Assembly: GCF_024346755.1 (NCBI RefSeq)
Contig: NZ_AP024862.1
Location: forward strand, 1,116,001-1,180,000
Length of the DNA stretch: 64,000 bases
DNA from: Vibrio aerogenes
Lineage (GTDB): Bacteria > Pseudomonadota > Gammaproteobacteria > Enterobacterales > Vibrionaceae
Direction: 5' to 3'
Positions 23,627 to 32,800 of the stretch are shown here, piece by piece. How positions within the stretch are numbered: the stretch's first letter is position 1; every line of letters begins with the position of its first letter. Under the pieces are notes generated by a model, which was not told the origin of the DNA, did not search any database, and worked only from the letters and a program-made list of their open reading frames with translations. The translations under genes were made by a program, and so were the position numbers.

Positions 23627-24421
23627 CTAAGCGTTCGTTACCACCGAACAAGCGATTGCAAGTGCATCTCTGGGCTTAGGTACTAGTTTTGTTAGATCAC
23701 TAGAGTCAGTTTTTAGGAAACCTGCCATTGACGAAGCATATATAGACATCAGCATAGGAACCTGAAAGGGAAGTAGTTGTAAAGTATCCAGTCTACTTCT
23801 TTCTGTGCTTAAGTCAGTTGGTTCGTAATGAACAGAAAGACGTCGGGCAATATCGGGCACTGAAAATGACTTTACCCCAGATAGCTCATATACCTTATTA
23901 TTGTGCGCTGCTGTATCTTTGAGCACTGTCACCGCTGCATCTGCAAGGTCTTCTCGTGAAACGGCTGAAATTTCTTCGCTACCAAAAGGTGCGGTTATTC
24001 GACCTTCACAGGAACTAGTAAGACTGCCAATTAATCCAGCGTAAAGACCATTACGCAATATTGTCCATGCCATACCGCTTTCTTGTAACCTTCTTTCCGT
24101 CCAACGGTGAGCTAAGGCAAAACCCAGATGATCACTTGCACAAGAAAGGCTTGTATAAACAATATGCTTTACTCCTTGCGTACTGGCTGCAGTAATAACG
24201 TTATTGTGCCGGCGGATAACAATATCATCTTCGGCATAACCAGCGGAAGTCAGGAAAATAGTGTCGACACCTGTAAAATCTAATGTTTCAATATGATCAA
24301 AGTCCATCTGCCTATCAGCATTAAGTGCTCGGCTCGCTGTTATAAAATCTAAACCCAGCTCTTTTGCTTTGGCAATAATAAGTGATGATAGTTGTCCTGA
24401 AGCTCCAGTTATGAGAATCAT
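23627..24421 (-). CDS. NmrA-like NAD(P)-binding oxidoreductase (QorB/YtfG type)
   Basis: The 264-residue protein begins MILITGASGQLSS, a TGxxGxL Rossmann dinucleotide-binding start. It continues with GVKHIVYTSLSCAS, WTILRNGLYAGLIG, ISAVSREDLADAAVTVL and KVYELSGVKSFSVPDIARRL, all typical of NmrA-like / QorB atypical short-chain reductases. The ATG at 24421 is preceded by a strong SD (GGAGG, 7 nt spacing); an open extension to 24559 crosses the regulator's start and is rejected. It is divergent from an HxlR-type regulator 69 bp away, the same arrangement as ytfG/ytfH in enterics, so the regulator probably controls it in response to a quinone or electrophile (inference). Its stop codon overlaps a REP-like AGGACAGGCACAAC motif. 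Confidence 0.85.
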   Translation of the reverse strand: MILITGASGQLSSLIIAKAKELGLDFITASRALNADRQMDFDHIETLDFTGVDTIFLTSAGYAEDDIVIRRHNNVITAASTQGVKHIVYTSLSCASDHLGFALAHRWTERRLQESGMAWTILRNGLYAGLIGSLTSSCEGRITAPFGSEEISAVSREDLADAAVTVLKDTAAHNNKVYELSGVKSFSVPDIARRLSVHYEPTDLSTERSRLDTLQLLPFQVPMLMSIYASSMAGFLKTDSSDLTKLVPKPRDALAIACSVVTNA

Positions 24422-24490
24422 AGTATTTCCTCCATTGTTAGTTTTCTCTACTGTAGAGAAATTCCAGTTTCTTTGTAAGGAGGCACAATT

Positions 24491-24898
24491 TTGTCTGATA
24501 CGCACATAAATGTTCGTCCTACAGCAACACCCTTGACTCCCTGTGGCTCCAATGAGCATGAGGATTGTGGCTTGCGTATGATTCTTGATCGCTTAGGCGA
24601 GCAGTGGACTGTGATGACATTGGCAGAACTTTCCAGTGGCCCGAAACGTTATCGGGAAATTGAAAAGGCATTAGTTGGCATATCGCAGAGGATGATGACA
24701 CTGACACTACGAAGATTAGAACGTGATGGTTATGTTCTTCGACATGTTGAACCCACGATTCCTCCAAGCGTAACTTATGAACTATCCGCTCTCGGACATT
24801 CATTTTCGAATCAGGTTGCATCACTGGCGGAGTGGTGTAAGCAGCACAAGTCTGATTTAGAACACGCACGAGCTATTTTTGATGAGAAACACACTTAA
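24491..24898 (+). CDS. HxlR-family transcriptional regulator
   Basis: This 135-residue winged-helix protein starts at TTG 24491 with an ideal SD, AAGGAGG, 7 nt upstream. HxlR features are visible: PCGSNEHEDCGLRMILDRLG at the start (an N-terminal Cys followed by another), WTVMTLAELSSGPKRYREIE, the recognition helix ISQRMMTLTLRRLERDG, and the wing YVLRHVEPTIPPSVTYELS. Members sense electrophiles or oxidants through the N-terminal Cys and act as dimers. It is divergent from the NmrA-like oxidoreductase, and the 69-bp gap must hold both promoters and the operator. 24899-25000 beyond it contain a CCAG(G)CCC-TTC-GGGCTGG hairpin and no gene. Confidence 0.9.
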   Translation: MSDTHINVRPTATPLTPCGSNEHEDCGLRMILDRLGEQWTVMTLAELSSGPKRYREIEKALVGISQRMMTLTLRRLERDGYVLRHVEPTIPPSVTYELSALGHSFSNQVASLAEWCKQHKSDLEHARAIFDEKHT

Positions 24899-25003
24899 TC
24901 GTTTTTTAAAACATAACCAATCAACCAGGCCCTTCGGGCTGGACAGCCTACGCGTTGCTTCGGCTGCCAGTTATACTGCTCAGGCCTGATGCTGCCAACA
25001 TGC

Positions 25004-25027
25004 AAAAGGCCGGTCAAAACCGGCCTT
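25004..25027 (-). terminator. Terminator of the NRPS/ABC-transporter operon
   Basis: AAGGCCGGT (25006-25014), loop CAAA, then ACCGGCCTT (25019-25027): a perfect 9-bp stem. On the minus strand the stem ends in GGCCTTTT, giving a short U tract 40 bp after the transporter stop codon. Confidence 0.8.
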
Positions 25028-25066
25028 CTTTATCACAATCATCAGGCGTGTTTTTCTTTCACCGCC

Positions 25067-26770
25067 TTAAGCCATCACCAGTTCAGCCTGTTCAGAAACA
25101 TGATATTGCTGCGGCTGAGCCTGCCGCTCATCCACCACGATCTGTCCGTTTTCAAACTTCACCAGCTGATCCGCCAGATGGAAGTACCTGTCATCATGGC
25201 TGATCACCACCACCAGTTTATTCTGACGCTTCAGCTGCGGAATAATCTGCGTGTAGAAGATTTCCCGGAAACGGGGATCCTGATCCGCGGCCCATTCGTC
25301 GTACAGGCACACCGGCGTGTTCTCAATATAAGACATCAGCAGTGCCAGGCGTTTCTTCTGCCCCTGCGACATCGCCACAGAAGAGAATTTCCCGTCTTTT
25401 GACGTGACTTTATGCCCCAGCTCCAATTCCGTCAGATACCGGCCGATCACCTCATCACTTTCCAGCTCTCCTGCCGCATTCAGTACATGCTCGAACAGGT
25501 GGAAGTCTGAGAAAATGGTGGAAAACATCTGCTGATAATCGCTGATATCCACCGCATCATACACCGCCTGATCATCCAGCTGAATACTGCCCTGATCCGG
25601 CTGATATAAGCCAACCAGCAACTTGGCAAAGGTTGACTTGCCGCTGCCGTTCCCGCCGGTGAGAAAGACCGCTTCGCCGCGCCGGAACGTTGTATTCACC
25701 GGGCCGACATGAAACGTGTATTCATCCTCAAGATCAGATTGATACTCAAACACTAGATCACGGACCGCCAGTGTCGACCAGTCAGCCACCGAATCATCCA
25801 CCTGACGGGTCAGATCCGTCCGCCGTTCGAACTCATCCGGTTCACCCAGTTCCAGCCCTTCGATATTGCGGTAAGACGCCGAACAATCACTGAAACGGTT
25901 CATGGAATCCACCACACTTTGCAGCGGGGTCACCATATACAGAATCGTCAGCACAAACGTCACCACCACACCCAGTGGCACCTGCGGAAAATAAACTTGA
26001 CTGCCGAACACAATCACACCAATCACAAAAAAGACCAGCGTTGAGGCCATACTGCCCAGCATGGTGAAAATCAGCGACACCTTCACACTACGGTCACGAA
26101 TCACCGCGAAGTTCGGCTCCAGAATTTCATCATAAGTAAACCGGCGGCGACGGGCGTTAATCGTCAACTCTTTCACACCATCGACCAGGGTTTTCATGCC
26201 GCTGAACATATCATCTTCGTACTCTCTCAACCGCAGATAATGATGCAGGCCGCGGTTCAGAATCAGTTTAGAGACAAACATAATCAGCGCGATCAGTACA
26301 AACACCACGGTAAACAGCTGCCATGAGGTGTACACCATATATCCCAGACACAACAGCACCGTCACAAAGCTGTAAATGAAGCCGGGCAACAGCAGCAACC
26401 CATCAGACAGCTTCGACGCATCCGTTTTCATTGCTGCCATGATCCGGTGTCCGCCGATCTTTTCAATACTGGCATAACTGGTTGCGAGCAGACGCTTTGC
26501 CAGTGAATCACGAAACTCATAGACAATCCGCGCACTCAGTTTTGCCAGCAGATAACGGGACAACAGACTAAACAGCAATACCGCTGACACCGCGCCGACA
26601 AAGATCGGGAAAGCATACGGTCCGGGCGACCCGCCTGCACCGAGCTGACTGACCTGCATCGTAATAATTTTCAGCATCACAATCCCGGCCAGCGCCCCGA
26701 CCACACTCAACAGTGTCGCGCCAACAATCGACCATTTAAAGCGGATCAAAATAGATTTAAACATCTTCAT
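25067..26770 (-). CDS. Cyclic-peptide/lipopeptide export ABC transporter (PvdE/SyrD type), fused permease-ATPase
   Basis: This 567-residue half-transporter has an N-terminal membrane domain with about six segments (for example VGATLLSVVGALAGIVML, LLLPGFIYSFVTVLLCLGY, LVFFVIGVIVFGSQVYF). Its C-terminal ATPase has Walker A GGNGSGKST near residue 378, the signature MSQGQKKRLAL near 477, Walker B CLYDEWAADQDP near 498 and the switch His in VISHDD. This matches the single-gene exporters of pyoverdine precursor (PvdE) and syringomycin-type lipopeptides (SyrD), which work as homodimers in the inner membrane. It lies 51 bp after NRPS C in the same direction, so it is probably co-transcribed and exports the product. 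ATG 26764 (third codon) has better spacing from GAGGA than ATG 26770; either is possible. Confidence 0.92.
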   Translation of the reverse strand: MKMFKSILIRFKWSIVGATLLSVVGALAGIVMLKIITMQVSQLGAGGSPGPYAFPIFVGAVSAVLLFSLLSRYLLAKLSARIVYEFRDSLAKRLLATSYASIEKIGGHRIMAAMKTDASKLSDGLLLLPGFIYSFVTVLLCLGYMVYTSWQLFTVVFVLIALIMFVSKLILNRGLHHYLRLREYEDDMFSGMKTLVDGVKELTINARRRRFTYDEILEPNFAVIRDRSVKVSLIFTMLGSMASTLVFFVIGVIVFGSQVYFPQVPLGVVVTFVLTILYMVTPLQSVVDSMNRFSDCSASYRNIEGLELGEPDEFERRTDLTRQVDDSVADWSTLAVRDLVFEYQSDLEDEYTFHVGPVNTTFRRGEAVFLTGGNGSGKSTFAKLLVGLYQPDQGSIQLDDQAVYDAVDISDYQQMFSTIFSDFHLFEHVLNAAGELESDEVIGRYLTELELGHKVTSKDGKFSSVAMSQGQKKRLALLMSYIENTPVCLYDEWAADQDPRFREIFYTQIIPQLKRQNKLVVVISHDDRYFHLADQLVKFENGQIVVDERQAQPQQYHVSEQAELVMA

Positions 26771-26821
26771 TCCTCATTTATCTTCCGCTGCCGTTTCCGG
26801 CAACACGCAAGAACATCATCG

Positions 26822-29800
26822 TTAAATGGCCGCCTGGCCCAGAATTATCTCAGCCAACAGCGTCACATCCGGCGATTTCAGCAATGTGACATGATTCCCC
26901 GGACTATGGAAAATCTGCACCGATGGCATGAAAGACTGCCACTCCGGTTGCCGCGTATCCGGCACATCATGCGCCAGTAACAACCGGGCGGGTGTCTTCG
27001 GTAACGTCTCCGGCAGGTAACGGGTCCGGACATTAGCCGAAAATGACCGGTAAATCGCTGTCACTTCTTTGAGTGTGGTTCTCGCATGCATCAGGCCACT
27101 TTCAGTCAGGGCCAGATGCAAGCGCTGAAGCCGTGCTTCCGGTGCCATCGGTGCCAGCATGGCTTCAGTCAGACCCAGCGATTTGCCGCGCATCTCAAAC
27201 AAACGAATCAGCCACATCATGGTTTCAAGATTGGTATATTCCTCCTGACGTGGCGTCACCGGCGCACGCGAATCTGCCATCGTCAATGAAGCGACCTGAA
27301 TCCCCTTATCTTCCATCTGTTTGACCAGCGCCATCGCCACCCAGCCACCAAAAGAGTGTCCCAGTACATGGATTTCCCGCTGTTGCAGTCTTGGTGTTAA
27401 TGCCTGCAGATAAAATGCCGCCGCCGCTTCAACACTGGCATGCGGCACCCCATTGCCCCATAATCCACGGGGTTGCAACGCCAGCATCGTCTGTGTTTTC
27501 GGCATTGACTGAACCAGATCGACAAAGCTCAGCACATTATCGCCCGCGCCCGGAATACAGATGCACACCGGTTGTCCTGGCACCCCGGCCTGCAACGTGA
27601 CCACCGGCTCATAAGGCTGACCCGTTTGCTGACCGGATAACAAGCCTGATGAAGCGGCCTTCCGGCGACGGGCCACCGCTGCCGAAATCGCCTGTCCCAC
27701 ATGAGGCAAACAAGCCCCGGTGACCAGCTCAAAGTGCTCACCCGGTACACTTTCCACATGAATCTGTGCCGTATCCAGCACCTGATCCCAGCCCAGATAC
27801 AACTCACCCAGTGCAGATGGATTATCCTGCGCTGCGAACAAATCAATCTCAACCGGTAAAGGCAGGGCGTGATACTCCGCATTGAGGAAGTCTTTCTGAT
27901 GAATCAGCATGTTATGGAAATAGGTTTCACTCCAGCTGGCAGGCAAACATCCGGTGGCTTTGGCAATCCGGTAATCATCCTGCCAGTCACCGCTTTGCGG
28001 CAGATCAACCGTCTGTCCGCTTTGCTGCATCAGGTAGTTCACCATACCCCGGCTCAGTTCACGCATCATCGCCTGTCCGGACAGCGCTGGTCGCTGAATC
28101 AATCCCGGCTTCCAGCTGTCCAGCATGCCAAGGAATTCAACGGTCTGATCAAGTCCAAGCAGCTGAGCCGCAATTTCATACGCCACCACACCACCGGTTG
28201 ACCAGCCCAGCAAACGATACGGACCTTCCGGCTGTGTCCGGCGAATCATCTGAACATAGCGGGTTGCCATGTGCTGATAGGTTTTCAGGGAAGGCTGCAT
28301 TCTGTCTGGTGCGGACAGTCCATACACCGGGATATCCGCGTCAATGACGGCTGTTAAAGCCGGGCCGTATAACAGTTCACCACTGAATTCCGGCACAATA
28401 AACAACGGTGTCTGAGACCCGGTCGTCCGGAACGGAATCACCGGATCGGCCGCCAATGATGCAGCGGAAGAGGCAGTGATCACGCTCGCCAGTGACGATA
28501 AAACCGGCGCAGTGAATAAGGTCGCCAGATCCAGCCGGAAACCCTGCTTCTGCACTTCACTCACCAGACGAATCGCCAGCAGCGAATGCCCGCCCAGTTC
28601 GAAGAAGTGATCGTGACGACTCACCTGCGCCACACCCAGCAACTGCTGCCAGATCGCCGCCAGCTTCAGTTCCGTTTCACCCTGCGGCGCTTCATATGCA
28701 TGGCGGATTAACGCACTGTCATCCGGTTCGGGCAGTGCTTTACGGTTCACTTTACCATTCGGCGTCAGCGGCAGGCTCTCCAGCGCCACGTAGGCCGACG
28801 GCACCATATATTCTGGTAAACGCGCTGACAGTTCCGCTTTCACGGCTTCCGCACCAACGGCCTCATCACTGGTGTAATAACCCACCAGCTGCTTCGCCGC
28901 ACCAGTGCCACGGGCAATCACCACGGCTTCCTGAACGCCCCGGCAGTCTTGCAACGCCGAGCTGATTTCACCCAGCTCAACCCGGAATCCGCGGATTTTG
29001 ACCTGATCATCATTGCGGCCCTGATAGTCAATCGTCCCATCCGCCAGCCAGCAGCCCACATCGCCGGTGCGGTACATCATCGCATCCGCATCGTCGGCAA
29101 ACGGGTCGGCCATAAATTTCTCTGCCGTCAGTTCCGGGCGGTTGAGATAGCCCCGCGCCACCTGCACGCCACCGATATATAACTCACCCGCAACACCGAC
29201 CGGCACCGGCTGACCCTGTGCATCCAGCACGTACATCCGGGTGTTCGCCACCGGCGCACCAATCGACATCCGGTCTCCTTCAAGGTCCCGCGGACACGCC
29301 CAGGCCGTCACATCGACCGCCGCTTCCGTCGGGCCGTATAAATTATGCAGCGCCACATCCGGCAGTTGTTGCGTGGTTTTTCTCACCGCCGCCGCAGGCA
29401 ACGCTTCGCCACTACAGAACACCAGCCGCAGGCTGTGGCAGTCACCGGCCTCTGTCACTTCCAGGAAGGTTTGCAGCATCGGCGGCACAAAGTGCAGAAT
29501 CGTCACCTGACGCTGCTCAATCAGTGCTTTCAGATAATGTGGATCTTTGTGGCCTTCCGGCTTCGCCATCACCAGCGTTGAACCGGCCCACAAGCTACAG
29601 AAGAATTCCCACACCGACACATCAAAGCTGAACGGTGTTTTCTGCAACACCACATCGGCCGGGCCGAAGCCGTAATCCTCTTTCATCCAGCTCAGGCGGT
29701 TGACCACGCCCCGGTGCTCGTTCATCACGCCTTTCGGGTTGCCGGTCGAGCCGGAGGTGTAAATGATGTACGCCAGATGGCGCGGCGTCAGACCGGTCCG

Positions 29801-32800
29801 GTTCAGGTTGTGTGTCTCTTCAGTCAGCCACGGACGCTCTGCCGTGATATCAACCACCGTGGTCGCTGAAGGGATATCACCCAGCCGTGGCTGTAATTCA
29901 GCCGTGGTCACCACCACCACCGGTTGACTGTCGGCCAGCATGTACGCCAGCCGCTCCTGCGGATAACCCGGATCCAGCGGCACATACGCGCCTCCGGCTT
30001 TGAGCGTCGCCATCAGGGCGACGACCAGATCGCAGCTGCGCTCCAGCGAGACGGCAACACGACTGTCGGGACAGACACCCTGCGCGACCAGCCAGCGGGC
30101 AAGCTGGTTAGCCTGCTGATTGAGCTGGTGATACGTCAGTGACTGCTGCTCACAGACCACGGCGGTGGCGTGCGGCTGCGCAGCCACGGTTTGTTCGAAC
30201 AGCTGGTGAATACACTGCTGCTCAGGGAATGGTGTCTGCGTCTGGTTAAAGCCTGCCAGCACCTGAAAGCGCTCGCTTTCAGGCAGGAGATTCAGCTGGC
30301 TGATCAAGGTGCCCTGCTGCGGTTGTACCAACGCTGCAACCAGCGCTTCCAGTGCCTGAGTCATCATCATCGCGACCCGCTCACAGCCAATCTGCGCATC
30401 AATTTTCAGGTCAAGACAGAATCCCTGTCCGGCGATATCATCCACCGAGAGGCCAACCGGATAATTGGTCCGTTCTTCGCCGGATAACATCTCCACGCCC
30501 TGCCAGACGGTTTCGGCCTGTTCGGATGATGCCGGTGTATGGCTGCCCTGATAACGATAATTCAACAACGACGTAAATAAAGGCATTTGTGCCGCCACGC
30601 CGCTGCACTGCTGTACCATCGACAAGGGCGCGTGTTCGTAATTCAGCAGTTCAGCCAGCCGGGTATGTGTTTCCTGCACCGCACCAGCCACCGTCATGTC
30701 ACCCAGCGATAAGCGCAGTGGCAGCGTATTGAGGAACATGCCCAACGCCCGGTCAGCCCCATCGCCGCCCGCCATCCGGCCAAATAATACGGTGCCGAAT
30801 ACCACATCATCCCGGCCGGTTGCCGCCCGGACAACCATGCCCCAGGCCAGATGGAACAGACTGGCAGCACTCACACCCAACTCACGGGCCTGTTCACGCA
30901 GCTGTCGTGCCAGTGCGTCATCCAGCGGATAACGCGCGGAATCAATCTGCTGCCCGTGACTTTGTGTATTCAGCAGATTAAACGGTGCACAGGGCGTATC
31001 AATATCCGATAACTGTTGACGGAAATAACTCAGATAAGCGTCACGATCCATCTCCTGAGAGGCTTGCGCAACAAAATTCCGGAACGGTACCGGTGCCGGT
31101 AAAGAGGCCTCCTGCCCGGTCAGATACGCCTGAATTTCCGCCAGTACCAGCTCCAGTGTCGTGTGATCCATACTCAGGTGGTGCATTTGCAAACACAGGA
31201 ACCAGCGTTGACCCGCAGGTTCTGCCACCTGCCAGGCAGCAATCATCGGCGCACGTGTGATCTCAACCCGCACTTTTGACGGTGCAAACCGGCGCTGCAA
31301 TGCGTCAGCAATATCCACCGCATCCACATCGTCAAACAACAACGCATCGGCTGTGATTTCCGTCACCTGCAGCGGCGCATCCCGCCACACCACCTGCTGT
31401 GCTTCATTCAGCCCGTCCCACACCACGGCGGTCCGCAAAATATCGTGACGCCGAATCACCGCCTGCATTGCGGTCAGAAATTCGTCCAGACGCGGCTTAC
31501 TGTCAAAGCCCAGAATCGCGGGTGTCACATAAGGATCGTTGTCAGGTTGCAGCAGATGATGGAACAAAATGCCTTCCTGCAACGGGGCCAGCGGATAAAT
31601 ATCCTGAACATTGGCAGCCCCACCGGGGACAGTCGCTGTAATGCAGTCAATCTCTGCCTGTGACAAGGTGGTCAAAGGCAACATCTCCGGTGTAATCGCG
31701 GCACACTGCGCCGGGATCAGATTCTCCGGAATCTGAATCCCACCCGCCGGGTCTGCGGATAACACACCAGCCAGCGAAGCAATCGTCGGATGATTAAACA
31801 GTGAGCGGGCATCGAGATGTCTGCCGTGCTGACGCAGTTTTTCAATCAACTGCACAGCCAGCAGTGAGTGCCCGCCCAGCTCAAAGAAATGATCCTGCCG
31901 TCCGGCACGGGAAAGCCCTAACAGTTCACACCAGAGCTGTGCCAGTAACTGTTCGGTTTCTCCCTGCGGCGCTTCATAGGCCTGCCGGGCAAATGCCGAT
32001 TCATCCGCGACCGGCAGCGCTTTGCGGTCCACTTTTCCGTTCGGTGTCAGCGGCATTTCATCCAGCCTGACATAAGCGGCCGGGACCATATAATCCGGCA
32101 ATGTTTCACTCAGCTGAGATTTCAGGGCCGACACGTCGACAGCGGATTCACCATCACCTGAGATAGTCATACCATCAGATATAGTTATACCACCGGATGC
32201 AGCAATATAATAAGCCACCAGCTGCGGATGACCAGCAGCGCTTTGCTGTGCTTCCACAACAGCTTCTTCAACTCCCGGACACTGCTGCAAAGCCGTTTCA
32301 ATTTCACCCAGCTCAATCCGGTAACCACGGATCTTCACCTGATTGTCGCAGCGCCCCTGATAATGGATCAGTCCATCCGCGCCCCAGCAGCCTAAATCAC
32401 CGGTGCGGTACATGCGCTGGCCCGGTTCTCCGGTCAAGACGTCATCGGTGAAAGGCTCATCAGCAAAAAACGGATCCGGCAGAAAAGCCGCCTGTGTTAA
32501 ATCCGGCCGGTTCAGGTAGCCTCGGGCAACACCAACCCCACCGAGATAAATTTCCCCCGTCACACCCAGCGGCACCGGCTCACCCGACGGGTCAAGAATG
32601 TAAACTTTGCTGTTCGGCCGGGGCAACCCGATCGGCGGCTGCCCCTCAAAAGCCTGATGCAGCGCGCAGGTTGTCCCCCAAATCGTGGTTTCCGTCGGGC
32701 CGTAGCCATTGTAGACATCGCGCCCTGGCTGAATCCATGGCTCAATCACGCTGCGGGTAATCGCTTCCCCGGCCGTCAGCAAAAAGGTCAGATCCGGCAA

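Noticed and set aside
24422..24559. N-terminal extension of the oxidoreductase
   Set aside because: It would cross the divergent promoter region and the regulator start; ATG 24421 has a strong Shine-Dalgarno and begins the Rossmann fold directly.
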